Part shown: positions 7,851 through 17,281 of the stretch, piece by piece
How the letters are laid out: each line of letters starts with the position of its first letter
How positions within the stretch are numbered: the stretch's first letter is position 1
Source of the DNA: JAJPHW01 sp963799065
GTDB taxonomy: Bacteria > Acidobacteriota > Terriglobia > Terriglobales > Acidobacteriaceae
Assembly (NCBI GenBank): GCA_963799065.1
Contig: CAWCVJ010000001.1
Location: 930,001-994,000 of the forward strand
Direction of reading: 5' to 3'
Length of the DNA stretch: 64,000 nt
Made by a program: the position numbers and the translations under genes
The notes under the pieces: model-generated
Databases searched by the model: none
Seen by the model: the letters and a program-made list of their open reading frames with translations, nothing else
Told to the model about the DNA's origin: nothing

Positions 7851-8387
7851 TGACTGCCTCTCCGCGGTGCCGCCGCTACGCTGGTTACGGGTCCCGCCGA
7901 CGCTGATCGTGCCTCTCTCGGCATCCAGAGCGGCAGAGCGGTGTGGTTCTCGGGACGGCGCGGTGCGCGACGGACGCCCCATGAGGCGGTTTTGCCGTAC
8001 TATTCCGTACTAAAACTGGCTCGGTTTGAGGGTCAGAATGGGCTTTCTTGAGTAGTATCACCCGGATGGATGTGATTGATAGCGATGGATTTTACCAGTG
8101 TTATGGGCAAAATTGGCCCGCCCCGGTGTCGTATCCCACTCTCTCCGCCATACCTCTTGTTTTGAACAAGTTGGACGCTGGTGATACCGAAAAGAGGCGT
8201 CCCAGTGAACAAGCAAGTGAATTTGACCAAGGGAGTGAAGACCCAAAGTGGACTCCGCTAGTGGCCTGCCGTTCTCGCGAGCTGACGGGTACGCGCCGGT
8301 TATCGCATTGCCTGTGACTCCGCTCATTGCAAGGATTTGTCAGCATCTGAACCATCCGCGCGGCTTATTCCACTCTCCAGTATCAGC
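7851..8387. other. Gene-free island edge, 537 bases
   Basis: No convincing gene: the short open frames here lack ribosome binding sites and recognisable products. The stretch contains the tRNA-Ser 3'-end match at 8133-8150 and marks the passage from the restriction-modification island to the conserved chromosome. I see no insertion sequence ends or CRISPR repeats in it. Confidence 0.5.
8133..8150 (+). repeat. tRNA-Ser 3'-end-like fragment, candidate attachment-site scar
   Basis: The 18 bases ATCCCACTCTCTCCGCCA match the T-arm, acceptor and CCA end of bacterial tRNA-Ser genes that begin GGAGAGA. The preceding bases GTGTCGT only partly match the T-loop GGTTCGA, and no matching 5' half (GGAGAGAG) occurs upstream, so this is not a functional tRNA. 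Such fragments are typical of sites left by elements that integrate into tRNA 3' ends. The intact tRNA-Ser and the other end of the element would lie outside the window. Confidence 0.35.
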
Positions 8388-11060
8388 TCAAATGCGATCC
8401 ACATTGCTTTCAATGAGACGACGTGCCAGAGAGCTTGACTTCGCCCGCAGTACTACTAGCGTCATGTCGTCGTGCTGCTTGGCTCCCGCGACGAATTCGT
8501 CGGCCGCCTGCATAAGATACTTGATCGTGGCGGATGGGCTGAGCCCTTCGCACTGCTCCACGGCACGTTCAAGGCAGGATTCGCCCCATTCTTCTTCTTG
8601 TTGATTCATGGCTTCGCTGATTCCGTCAGTGAAGGCGACGAAAATGTCCCCGGGTTCGACCGGGATGGAACGCTGCTCGTAGGGAAAAGACTCGAGCAGT
8701 CCCACTACGGTCCCGGTGGCTTCGAGGCGAGAAACGTTCCACGTGTCGCCGCAACGATGAAACAGCATAGGAGGATTATGTCCGGCATTGACATAGGTCA
8801 GTCGCCAACTAGCCGGATCATACTGCGCGTAGAAAAACGTGGCGTAACGGTTGTCGGCCGAAGCTTCGAATATCAGGCGATTCACGTTGCTAATCATGGC
8901 GGCGAGATTGTCGGGGGCACGCGTGGCTTCGCCGCGCAGCGACGCCTGAAGACTCGCCATCATCAATGCGGCCGCAATGCCTTTGCCGGAAACGTCTCCG
9001 ATGGCAATGCCAAGCTGCCCGTTGGGTAGAGCCAGAAAATCATAGTAGTCTCCGCCCACGCCCAGGGCGGGGCGGCAGGCTCCTGCGTATTCGATTCCCT
9101 CGATGGGTGGAAACTTTTGCGGGAACAGGCGTTCCTGCACTTCACGCGCAATTTCCACTTCGCGATTCAGGCGTTCCCGCAGCGCGACCTCATCTGCCAT
9201 TGCGGACATTAAGTGCGCATTTTCGAGAGCGAGACCGGTCTGCGCCGCCACGGATTTCAACAATCGAACATCGCTCCCAGAGTACGGTTCTTCCGAACGC
9301 TTGGGTCCGAGGCTGATGAATCCCAGCAGCTTCTCCCGGGCGGTTAACGGCAGCAGTAACTCCGATCCCAACTGGTTGAGTTGAGCGCGATCCTGCTCGT
9401 TCACGCCCTCATCACGATATACCCACGAGTTGGGATCGTCGAAATAAACTCTGGCCGGTTCATGCTGTTTCTGGAGCAGCCGCACAGTTCCAGTACCGGG
9501 CGCGAAGGCGACCGTAAGTGGACCGCCATACCCCGCCGCGTAGGCGGAACGGTAGGAACCTAACTCGCGCAAGAACACGGCCACGTGGGTAACATGCAAG
9601 GTGTCGGCGATGGTGAGGGCGACGGTCTCGATCAAAGGGCGCGTCTCTATCATGCTGCGAACCTGGTCGCTCAGTTCGCTCAGCACCTGTTCGGCGTTGT
9701 AGGCTTCGCGGAAGAAGCGCTGGTCGGTCCATGCCCGCAATCGATCTCCGGCGCGACGCACAGTGAGAATAATGATTGCTCCCACCAGCATGAGGGCGAT
9801 GGTCTGCGGACTTTCCAGGGTGCGGCCACGAACCAGTTTCAATATCATGAGGACGAGCGCAAACACCACGAGGTACTGAAGGATCCGAATGCCGCTTTTT
9901 GCCAGCCCGTACTGCAAGCCTTGACGCAACACGACGCGCACTTCCATGGCGCGCTGCACCACGATCACATAGGCCAGGGTGAGGGGGAAGAAGAGCAACA
10001 TAAGCAGTACAAACGCGATCAGCCATTGCGGATAGTCGAATTCCGCCTTCTTCTGAAGCGTCGCCACGATGCCAAATATGAGGCCAGGGGTAACGGCGAC
10101 CGTTGTGCCCCAGTACAGCAGCATCAATCTTCTGCGTCCGTCGTCAGAAATGGCGATGGAGGACTTCATGAAAATGAATGCGAAAAAACAACTCACCAAG
10201 ATGTAAGGATAAAAGCGCAGGACCAGAGTGAGCGGTTTGCAGGCTTGATAAATGACGTTTGCCGCAGCGTAATTCGAAATTTCCCGCAGGGAGACGGAGA
10301 TCCGGATCGCCATGTTTATCACTTGGGGCGAAACCGCAGCCAGCGGAAGGAGCGCTCTCCATTTTCCCGCGTTCACATAGCGGGGAAATGGTTCGGGAAA
10401 AAAGAAAGCGAAGAGAAACATAAAAATCGGCCACGCCATGCCCCAAAAAAGGTTGTAGGCCATCCCCCATTCGCGAATGTGCGGCCCCCAACTGGGGACG
10501 GTGCCGGTATCGAGGAGGTGGGAGAAGCCCAGCAATAAACCGAGCAGCAGCCAGGATGCTCGATCCCGCGGCCGGATAAATACGACCCACGATCCCAGGA
10601 ACAAGCAGGCCAGCGGCAGAAAACCCTGCAACAGGGAGTCAAGAATACGATTCCAAATGCCGCCTGAGTCCGGTTGAACCGTGAGTACAAGGGAGTGCTC
10701 AGCGCCAGTTTCATTGGATCGGACGGTTAGGGTGATTGCGGTTCCGGGGAGAACTTTGGCCAGTTCATCCGCCGTAACCGCCGTGCCAGTATAAGAATGG
10801 CCGTCAACCGCGACAACTGTATCGCCGGAGTGCAAACCGGCGGCGACAAACGCGGGAGACACTTTATCGATGACGTTACTGGCCGTGACGGTTGAGAAGT
10901 ACGGCACATCGACGGATTCGCCATGCCGGATATCGACCGAGTGTCGAGCCAGAAATGCGATTTCGCACACCATCACAAACACCAGTGCGACATAAGGCAG
11001 AATCGATCGCCTGCCAGATAGGAAGGGCCCTATGGGCTTTGAAGCGTGCGCTATGGCCAT
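8388..11060 (-). CDS. Membrane sensor SpoIIE-type serine/threonine phosphatase (PDZ, multi-TM, GAF, PPM)
   Basis: 890 residues. Order: one N-terminal membrane segment (about 18-38), a PDZ-like domain (about 50-130, SPAFVAAGLHSGDTVVAVDG), a block of seven or so membrane helices (about 145-430), a GAF domain (about 465-620), a linker (VQERLFPQKFPP) and a C-terminal SpoIIE/PPM phosphatase domain. Metal-binding acidic residues are kept in GGDYYDF (Asp671) and GDVSGKG (Asp689). Proteins of this RsbU type dephosphorylate anti-sigma-factor antagonists in partner-switching cascades. No anti-sigma antagonist or kinase gene is adjacent, so the target is unknown. Its sensor half is organised like that of the histidine kinase at 23898. 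Confidence 0.9.
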   Translation of the reverse strand: MAIAHASKPIGPFLSGRRSILPYVALVFVMVCEIAFLARHSVDIRHGESVDVPYFSTVTASNVIDKVSPAFVAAGLHSGDTVVAVDGHSYTGTAVTADELAKVLPGTAITLTVRSNETGAEHSLVLTVQPDSGGIWNRILDSLLQGFLPLACLFLGSWVVFIRPRDRASWLLLGLLLGFSHLLDTGTVPSWGPHIREWGMAYNLFWGMAWPIFMFLFAFFFPEPFPRYVNAGKWRALLPLAAVSPQVINMAIRISVSLREISNYAAANVIYQACKPLTLVLRFYPYILVSCFFAFIFMKSSIAISDDGRRRLMLLYWGTTVAVTPGLIFGIVATLQKKAEFDYPQWLIAFVLLMLLFFPLTLAYVIVVQRAMEVRVVLRQGLQYGLAKSGIRILQYLVVFALVLMILKLVRGRTLESPQTIALMLVGAIIILTVRRAGDRLRAWTDQRFFREAYNAEQVLSELSDQVRSMIETRPLIETVALTIADTLHVTHVAVFLRELGSYRSAYAAGYGGPLTVAFAPGTGTVRLLQKQHEPARVYFDDPNSWVYRDEGVNEQDRAQLNQLGSELLLPLTAREKLLGFISLGPKRSEEPYSGSDVRLLKSVAAQTGLALENAHLMSAMADEVALRERLNREVEIAREVQERLFPQKFPPIEGIEYAGACRPALGVGGDYYDFLALPNGQLGIAIGDVSGKGIAAALMMASLQASLRGEATRAPDNLAAMISNVNRLIFEASADNRYATFFYAQYDPASWRLTYVNAGHNPPMLFHRCGDTWNVSRLEATGTVVGLLESFPYEQRSIPVEPGDIFVAFTDGISEAMNQQEEEWGESCLERAVEQCEGLSPSATIKYLMQAADEFVAGAKQHDDMTLVVLRAKSSSLARRLIESNVDRI

Positions 11061-11190
11061 CGGCTCGATTTTACCTTGGATCGATTTTGCGGTGCGGCGA
11101 GTGCGGAATCGGTTGCAGAACTTACGCTCGATCTATAAGCTGGCAGAGCCAATTTTTTCGGCTTGTCAAATAACTCGAACGAGGTGAACG

Positions 11191-11880
11191 ATGCCACTCG
11201 GAAAACGTGCGACTGCGGAATTCTTCGGAACATTTTGGCTGGTATTTGGCGGATGCGGCAGCGCGGTGCTCGCCGCTGCGTTCCCCGGCCTTGGCATCGG
11301 CTTCGCCGGCGTCGCGCTGGCTTTTGGCCTTACCGTTCTCACGATGGCCTTTGCGATCGGCCATATTTCCGGTTGTCACTTGAATCCGGCGATTTCGGTG
11401 GGACTGGTTGTTGGCAAGCGTTTTCCGGTTTCGGATTTAATCCCCTACGTACTAGCCCAAGTTGCCGGAGGAATCGCTGCCGCCGGCGTTTTGTATGTTA
11501 TCGCCAGTGGTAAAGCGGGATTCGACGTCGCGGGCGGTTTCGCTTCCAATGGTTACGGCGCGCACTCGCCCGGAGGGTATGCGCCGCTCTCCTGCGCCGT
11601 AGCGGAAATCGTTTTAACGATGTTTTTTCTGATCGTCATCATGGGTTCAACGGATGAACGAGCGCCCAAGGGATTCGCGCCGATTGCGATCGGACTGGCG
11701 CTCACGCTGATTCATCTTATCGGCATTCCGGTGACGAATTTGTCGGTCAATCCGGCTCGCAGCACAGGCCCGGCTGTCTTCGTGGGCGGATGGGCCGTGG
11801 CGCAGCTCTGGTTTTTCTGGCTTATGCCGATCATCGGAGGCGCGCTCGGCGGAGGCATATACCGTTTTATTTTGGCTTGA
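11191..11880 (+). CDS. aqpZ: Aquaporin Z
   Basis: 229 residues, the usual length for bacterial aquaporins, with six membrane helices and both hallmark loops: HLNPAISVG (first NPA) and VNPARSTGPAV (second NPA followed by the pore arginine). The N-terminus GKRATAEFFGTFWLVFGGCG is typical of AqpZ rather than of glycerol facilitators, where the second motif is usually followed by Asp. A water-channel function in the inner membrane follows. GAGGTG lies just upstream of ATG 11191. It is monocistronic by position and divergent from the phosphatase gene. Confidence 0.96.
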   Translation: MPLGKRATAEFFGTFWLVFGGCGSAVLAAAFPGLGIGFAGVALAFGLTVLTMAFAIGHISGCHLNPAISVGLVVGKRFPVSDLIPYVLAQVAGGIAAAGVLYVIASGKAGFDVAGGFASNGYGAHSPGGYAPLSCAVAEIVLTMFFLIVIMGSTDERAPKGFAPIAIGLALTLIHLIGIPVTNLSVNPARSTGPAVFVGGWAVAQLWFFWLMPIIGGALGGGIYRFILA

Positions 11881-11924
11881 TTACTCGCAACGACCGTCGC
11901 CGCCCAAAGTATTCGCAACTGGCG

Positions 11925-11939
11925 TCCGCCACAGGCGGA
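11925..11939 (+). terminator. Small hairpin after aqpZ, possible terminator
   Basis: TCCGCC-ACA-GGCGGA forms a six-pair stem with a three-base loop, followed by AAGGGTTCCTTTCTTC, a pyrimidine-rich but not pure T tail. Position 45 bases after the aqpZ stop suits a weak intrinsic terminator; the tail makes this uncertain. Confidence 0.3.
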
Positions 11940-12002
11940 AGGGTTCCTTTCTTCGTGTAGTCTATTTGGAACTCTCAATTTTTTCCTATAAGGACGATTT
12001 CC

Positions 12003-13100
12003 ATGGTTCGGACGGTTTGCGCTTTGGCGGTTGTGTTTCTTTTTTCAGCAGCGATGATGGCGGACTCGGTCACTTTCAAGAACGGAGACCGCCTCACCGG
12101 GACCGTGGTGAAATCGGATGGCAAGAAACTAACTTTCAAGACCGACGCTCTCGGCTCAGTTGACATTGACTGGAGCGCCATCCAGACGCTCTCGTCGGAT
12201 AGCGCCGTTTTTGTCGATCAGACATCCACCAAGAAGACCTACAGCGGTAAACTCAGCACCGGCGATGGCACTCTGGTTGTGCAGCCGGCCAACGGCGTGA
12301 GTATTTCGATTCCTCAGGCCGATGTTGCCGCTTTACGTTCCGCGGACGAACAGAAAGATTTTGAGCTTTCGCAGCATCCAGGTCTTTTGCAGGGATGGAC
12401 GGCGGCAGCCAATGTGGGTTTCGCATTGACCGGCGGCAACAGCCAGACTGAGAACCTTGCAATCTCTTTCAACGCGCTGCGGGTCGGCTTGCACGACAAA
12501 TTGAAGCTCTATGCGAATACCGTGTACGCCACCGACAATAACCCGGGCGTCACTCAATCTGTAACGGCGAATTCAGATCAGGGCGGGGCGCGCTACGATC
12601 ACGACATCTCTCCGCGGATATTCGGTTTCGCGGCGGCCGACTTTCAGGCGGACGCTTTGCAGGATTTAAATCTGCGCTCTATTCTTGGCGGCGGTCTGGG
12701 ATGGCATGCCATCAAGACCCCCAACACTACGCTCGATTTACTGGGGGGCGTCAACTATACGCATGAGAGTTATTCTGCTTCCACAATGCCTGGACCTCCG
12801 GTCGTTGTGGTTCCGGCGCAGTCGAATAACCTGGTTGGCCTGACCTTCGGGGATGATTTCAGCCATAAGTTAGGGAAGAGCACGGTACTCACGCAGAACT
12901 TCTATTTTTATCCAGACCTGACAAAGACCGGCGAATACCGGGGGACTTTCAATGCCGGGACCGTGACCAAGATTAGCAAGCGTTTCGGATGGCAAAACGC
13001 CTTCGGAGATGTTTATGTTTCCGATCCTCCCAATGGAACAAAGAAGAACGACGTCGTCTTTACAACCGGTCTGAGCATTGCGTTGACTCCTCCAAAGTAA
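12003..13100 (+). CDS. DUF481 outer-membrane protein (YdiY-like)
   Basis: 365 residues with a signal peptide (VRTVCALAVVFLFSAAMMA, cleavage near residue 20). Residues about 22-115 form an N-terminal part with VTFKNGDRLTGTVVKSDGKK. The C-terminal 220 residues are the DUF481 beta-barrel region, recognisable from GFALTGGNSQTENL, alternating hydrophobic strands and a closing TTGLSIALTPP. YdiY-like proteins are salt-induced or uncharacterised outer-membrane proteins; the role here is not known. AAGGA lies 8 bases before ATG 12003. Confidence 0.87.
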   Translation: MVRTVCALAVVFLFSAAMMADSVTFKNGDRLTGTVVKSDGKKLTFKTDALGSVDIDWSAIQTLSSDSAVFVDQTSTKKTYSGKLSTGDGTLVVQPANGVSISIPQADVAALRSADEQKDFELSQHPGLLQGWTAAANVGFALTGGNSQTENLAISFNALRVGLHDKLKLYANTVYATDNNPGVTQSVTANSDQGGARYDHDISPRIFGFAAADFQADALQDLNLRSILGGGLGWHAIKTPNTTLDLLGGVNYTHESYSASTMPGPPVVVVPAQSNNLVGLTFGDDFSHKLGKSTVLTQNFYFYPDLTKTGEYRGTFNAGTVTKISKRFGWQNAFGDVYVSDPPNGTKKNDVVFTTGLSIALTPPK

Positions 13101-13248
13101 ATGGCGGTGGAGGGTATCTGTGTGGGAATTCCGGTATCCGGCGGGGAGGGGTAGAATCGCTAGAATAAGGGTGGACGCGACGATTCGCGCGGCATCTAAA
13201 AAGACATGACGAACTCCCCCAGACTGGCCTTGAAGAGGCGGCGAATCG

Positions 13249-14142
13249 TTGGCTAGGCCGCCGATCAACACTCCAGCGCTGCGCAAGCGCGCCCGTCAGT
13301 TCGGCCATCTGGTGCGGCATTCGGCGGTGACTCCTACCCGTGGCGAAACCCACAAGCCCAAACTTGTGACTAACGGAGATCTCGGCCTGACGTTCATCGG
13401 TCACTCCAGCTTTTTCATCCAAATGGGCGGGCAAAATATTCTGGTCGACCCTAATTTTGCCCGCTGGCTGTTCATCCTCAAGCGACTTCGAAAGCCCGGG
13501 GTTGAGGTGCGCGATCTGCCTCCGATCGACGTGGTGCTGATTACTCACGCGCATTTCGATCATCTGCATAGGGCTTCATTGCGTGCCGTGACTCAACTCA
13601 CCAGACGGCAAGGCAGGACCACGACTGCCGTAGTGCCGCATCACGTTCTCGATCTCGTCGCCGATTTAGGATTCGATCAGATTGTCGAACTGGATTGGTG
13701 GGGCAGTTTTCGCCATCACGGCATGATGGTTACGCATGTGCCCTCCCGGCATTGGGGGGCGCGCGTGATTAAAGACTCCCATCGTGGCTATGGGGGCTTT
13801 GTATTGCGCGATGGCAAACACTCTGTTTATCACGCAGGCGATACCGCGTACTTTTCGGGATTCCGGGAGATCGGCGAGAAGCTTTCCCCCCAAGTCGCGT
13901 TGCTACCCATCGGGGCATACAACCCAGAAACCTATCGCAATGTGCATACGAATCCAGCGGATGCAACCCGCGCTTTTCTTGATCTCAATGCCCGTTGGAT
14001 GGTCCCCATGCACTATGGCACGTTTCGCCTGTCGCATGAGCCGGTTGACGAGCCACTGATCTTGCTGCGTGCAGAGGCGCAGGCAGCCGGCATCGAAAAT
14101 CGCCTGCGAGTGATGGAAGAAGGAATCACAGAGATTTTCTGA
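13249..14142 (+). CDS. Metallo-beta-lactamase-fold hydrolase (NAPE-PLD/UlaG-like)
   Basis: 297 residues from TTG 13249, which has GAGGCGG upstream. The metal-binding signature THAHFDHLH is clear, with further ligand candidates in the histidine of THVPSRHWGAR, the aspartate of VYHAGDTAYFSGF, and HYGTF near the C-terminus. ITFIGHSSFFI-type start of the fold (LTFIGHSSFFIQMGGQNILVDP) is as in N-acyl-phosphatidylethanolamine phospholipase D-like and UlaG-like enzymes. The substrate cannot be deduced; the family covers phospholipid and lactone hydrolases. It is convergent with the glycerate kinase gene. Confidence 0.88.
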   Translation: MARPPINTPALRKRARQFGHLVRHSAVTPTRGETHKPKLVTNGDLGLTFIGHSSFFIQMGGQNILVDPNFARWLFILKRLRKPGVEVRDLPPIDVVLITHAHFDHLHRASLRAVTQLTRRQGRTTTAVVPHHVLDLVADLGFDQIVELDWWGSFRHHGMMVTHVPSRHWGARVIKDSHRGYGGFVLRDGKHSVYHAGDTAYFSGFREIGEKLSPQVALLPIGAYNPETYRNVHTNPADATRAFLDLNARWMVPMHYGTFRLSHEPVDEPLILLRAEAQAAGIENRLRVMEEGITEIF

Positions 14143-14194
14143 GAGATGTAGGCGCGAGCGTCCCCGCTCCTGCTGCGCCACTAAGGAATATCTC

Positions 14195-15514
14195 CTAATA
14201 AGCCAGCAGAATCCGCAAATCGCGAAGGTTATTTCCAGTTGGGCCAGTGATGACTGAGTCTCCCAGCTTTTCGAACAGCGGAAAAGCGTTGAAGTGAGAC
14301 CAGTGGTAGTCCACCTCCAAACCGCGCTGAGTCGCTCTCTCCCAGGTCGAGCCGTCTACGATGGCCCCGGCGGCAATGCTATTGCCGTCGATTCCGTCAG
14401 TGCCAGCGCTTAACACCGTGCTGTTCTGGCCTCGAATTTTTCTCGCGCAGGCCAGCGCAAATTGCTGATTGCGTCCGCCGACCCCGCCGTTTGTCACCTT
14501 AACGGTTACTTCGCCTCCGGAAAGCACGCAAACTCGAGCATGATCTTTGCTTAATTCTCGCAAGCGCTTTAGCAAATGGTCGGCGGCATCTTCATAATCC
14601 CAGTCATCGCATTCGTTGTCGATTTCCACGTGGAACTGCGGCTGGGCTTCGGTTTTGGCCGCTTCCAGAAGCGATGCGTTGGAGAGCACAGTCCACCATC
14701 GCGATCGCAGGAATGCCGGGTCGTCGGACTTAGGCGTCTCGTCAAGCGCGTGCCTCTGAAAAAGTTCGCGTACCGACGAAGGCAGGTGTTCGGTAATTCC
14801 ACACTTCGCCGCGATCGCATAACAATCTTCGGTTGAGGTCGAGTCCGGCATGGTGGGGCCTGAGGCCAGTGCGTCGGGCATATTGTCCGGAACGTCTGAA
14901 ACCATGATGGAGACCTGTTGCGCGGGTGCCGCTGCCTGCGCCATTCGTCCTCCCTTCACCGCTGACAGATGTTTGCGGATCGCATTCATCTCGGCAATCG
15001 GGGCGCCAGAGTGTAACAGCACACGATACGTCTCAATCAGATCTGACAAAGTAACGTCATCATCCATCGGCTTCTCCACCATGGACGAGCCACCGCCACT
15101 GAGCAAGTAAAGCACGAGAGAACCCGCAGTTTGAGCGTTCAACGACTTGAGGATGGATTCCGCCGCAAGAATCGACTCCTGATTGGGGGTGGGATGTCCG
15201 CCTTGAAAATAACGAAAGCCGGGGACCTGCCAATCGGGCTGGGTCGAACTGACCACGATGCCCTCAAAGCGGCGTCCAGCCTGCATCTCGAGAGCGGTCA
15301 ACAGTGAGTGTGAGGCTTTGCCCATCGACACCACGAAGATGCGGCCGTATGCGTTCAGGTCATAAAGGTCATCGCAGATTCGCAGCACTCCGTGATGGCA
15401 GTGGACATGCCGCTCGAACGCACTGTTTATCGTGGACTGAGCCAGGGCGCGTTCGAAGATGTGTCGAGCGGTGACGCGCATCTCGATCAGCTGTGTGGAG
15501 TCGGGCGAAGGCAT
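14195..15514 (-). CDS. Glycerate 2-kinase (DUF4147/MOFRL family)
   Basis: 439 residues, the normal size for the GckA/TtuD family, which phosphorylates D-glycerate to 2-phosphoglycerate. The N-terminal DUF4147 domain shows VSMGKASHSLL and LYLLSGGGSSMVE, and the C-terminal MOFRL domain shows VLSGGEVTVKVTNGGVGGRNQQFAL and SAGTDGIDGNS. It follows the alpha/beta hydrolase gene on the same strand with 19 bases between, so the two are probably co-transcribed. It feeds glycerate from glyoxylate or serine breakdown into lower glycolysis. Confidence 0.92.
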   Translation of the reverse strand: MPSPDSTQLIEMRVTARHIFERALAQSTINSAFERHVHCHHGVLRICDDLYDLNAYGRIFVVSMGKASHSLLTALEMQAGRRFEGIVVSSTQPDWQVPGFRYFQGGHPTPNQESILAAESILKSLNAQTAGSLVLYLLSGGGSSMVEKPMDDDVTLSDLIETYRVLLHSGAPIAEMNAIRKHLSAVKGGRMAQAAAPAQQVSIMVSDVPDNMPDALASGPTMPDSTSTEDCYAIAAKCGITEHLPSSVRELFQRHALDETPKSDDPAFLRSRWWTVLSNASLLEAAKTEAQPQFHVEIDNECDDWDYEDAADHLLKRLRELSKDHARVCVLSGGEVTVKVTNGGVGGRNQQFALACARKIRGQNSTVLSAGTDGIDGNSIAAGAIVDGSTWERATQRGLEVDYHWSHFNAFPLFEKLGDSVITGPTGNNLRDLRILLAY

Positions 15515-15533
15515 GGCAAATTATAAAAGTAGT

Positions 15534-16199
15534 CTATGAGTCCTGAGTCTGAGGAAACAGTTCTTGCAGCCAGCCTTCGATGCTGGTTCGCATCGCACCT
15601 AGATGGCCTTCAAAGAAGTGATCGCCACCGGCGATCAAAACTAACTGTTTCGGTTGGGCAAATTCGGCCACAGCTCGCTCCAGTTGCGAAGGCGAGCCGA
15701 ATTGATCGAATTCTCCGCTGACGAATAGTTTCGGTTTAGCGCAATCGCGGAGAAACGAAAAATCGTAGTTGCGATCGTGCACCGGCGCGACCGGCAATCC
15801 CAGGCCGATGAGCGCGTCAACACGAGGGTCGGCATGGGCGGCTCGCAGTCCGATAGCCGCTCCAAACGAGAATCCGGTAAACACGATCGGCAGAGGGAAT
15901 TCTGTATGCAGCCACTCGAGTGCAGCGCGGATGTCTTGGAGTTCGCCTTTGCCATGATCGTGCGTGCCCTCGCTCAGGCCCGTGCCGCGAAAGTTGAAAC
16001 GCAGCACGGGAAATCCGAAGGCATTCAGAGCTTTCATGGCGTGGAATACAACCTTGTTGTGCAAGGTGCCGCCAAACAGAGGGTGAGGATGGCACACCAG
16101 CGCCGCATGAGTGGCATCCGGCGTCCCGTGGTTTAGCAACGCTTCGAGGCGGCCCGCGGGGCCTTCTAAAAAGAAAGATTGGATCGAAGAACTCACCAT
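15534..16199 (-). CDS. Alpha/beta hydrolase, dienelactone-hydrolase-like
   Basis: 221 residues from ATG 16199; an upstream in-frame ATG at 16271 would run into the divergent promoter region of the peptidase gene and adds a Cys/His-rich stretch that does not fit the family. It has VCHPHPLFGGTLHNKVV, the oxyanion region with RFNFRGTGLSEG, the nucleophile elbow GFSFGAA (Ser), a DQFGSP acidic residue and GGDHFF (His). This is the pattern of the YcjY/OsmC-independent short serine hydrolases with no known substrate. Upstream partner of glycerate kinase. Confidence 0.88.
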   Translation of the reverse strand: MVSSSIQSFFLEGPAGRLEALLNHGTPDATHAALVCHPHPLFGGTLHNKVVFHAMKALNAFGFPVLRFNFRGTGLSEGTHDHGKGELQDIRAALEWLHTEFPLPIVFTGFSFGAAIGLRAAHADPRVDALIGLGLPVAPVHDRNYDFSFLRDCAKPKLFVSGEFDQFGSPSQLERAVAEFAQPKQLVLIAGGDHFFEGHLGAMRTSIEGWLQELFPQTQDS

Positions 16200-16276
16200 C
16201 TTTAGATTACACGTCGCGTTCTGCGATTCGTGATGATGCAGAAGTTGCACCGAGCCCTCTGCTATTCTCAATCTCT

Positions 16277-17278
16277 ATGGATGTGGTCGCACTCACCCGC
16301 CAGCTCGTTGACATCGAATCGATCACCGGCAACGAAGGGGCTGTCGCCGATTGCCTTCACGAAGAACTGAAAAAACTCGGCTTTGAAAGCCAGAAGATAC
16401 CGATCGAGGGAGCGCGACAAAACACTTTCGCCCATGCCCACGGGTATCCCCGACCCGAAGTGGTTTTCTCGACTCACCTGGATACAGTCCCCCCGTTTAT
16501 TCCGTCTTCCGAGGACGCCACACACATTTACGGCCGCGGCGCCTGCGATGCCAAGGGAATTATCGCCGCCCAAGTGGCAGCCGCACTTCGCCTTCGGAAT
16601 GAAAATATAAACACGGGGTTGCTTTTTGTCGTCGGGGAAGAACGCGATAGCATGGGCGCGAGGGCCGCCAATACAGATCCTTGTGGATCGAGATTCCTGA
16701 TCAACGGCGAGCCCACGGAGAATTGCGTCGCGCTGGCTTCCAAGGGAACGTTGCGCGTCGACGTCATCGCTCGAGGAAAAATGGCGCACTCGGCCTACCC
16801 TGAACTGGGAGAGTCTGCCATCGAAAAACTACTCGACGCGCTGGCCCGCTTGCGTGGAATGAAACTACCTTTCGAAGATGGGATCGGAGCGAGCACGCTA
16901 AACATCGGAATGATGGAGGGCGGCCGCGCGACGAACGTGATTCCGGATTACGCCCGGGCGCAGTTGCTCTATCGCCTCGTGGGCCCAGCCGCGGATTTGC
17001 GTCGCGAGATCGAGAATGCGGTCGCGGGACAGGCCGAAATTGTCTTCCCGCTGGAAATTCCTTTTATGCGCTTTCGCACATTCGATGGCCTGCCTACGAT
17101 GACAGCAGCCTTCACTACGGATATTCCATGGCTTAGCAACTGGGGCGAGCCAATGCTGTTTGGCCCAGGATCGATTCACGTCGCTCACACCGATCGAGAA
17201 TGCATCGAGAAGAGGCAGTTACACGACGCGATCGACATCTATTGCCTGCTGGCGCGAAAACTTCTCGCGGGCACGTAA
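16277..17278 (+). CDS. M20-family metallopeptidase/deacylase (ArgE/DapE-like)
   Basis: 333 residues. It has the two-zinc M20 layout: FSTHLDTVPPF (first His and Asp), the bridging region RGACDAKGIIAAQVA, VVGEERDSMGARAAN (catalytic Glu and metal Glu) and a late HVAHTDRECIE. The dimerisation domain lies between about residues 165-270. The C-terminal histidine fits acetylornithine deacetylase, succinyl-diaminopimelate desuccinylase and related amidohydrolases; exact substrate is not decidable. It begins a unit with the small membrane protein and the DUF255 gene. Confidence 0.9.
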   Translation: MDVVALTRQLVDIESITGNEGAVADCLHEELKKLGFESQKIPIEGARQNTFAHAHGYPRPEVVFSTHLDTVPPFIPSSEDATHIYGRGACDAKGIIAAQVAAALRLRNENINTGLLFVVGEERDSMGARAANTDPCGSRFLINGEPTENCVALASKGTLRVDVIARGKMAHSAYPELGESAIEKLLDALARLRGMKLPFEDGIGASTLNIGMMEGGRATNVIPDYARAQLLYRLVGPAADLRREIENAVAGQAEIVFPLEIPFMRFRTFDGLPTMTAAFTTDIPWLSNWGEPMLFGPGSIHVAHTDRECIEKRQLHDAIDIYCLLARKLLAGT

Positions 17279-17281
17279 ATC

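Noticed and set aside
8120..8155. Complete tRNA-Ser gene
   Set aside because: Only the 3' end matches; T-loop is degenerate and no 5' half exists, so a scar is kept instead.
9585..10538. Plus-strand open frame inside the SpoIIE phosphatase
   Set aside because: Shadow of the minus-strand gene; composition is repetitive Gln/His/Asp with no family.
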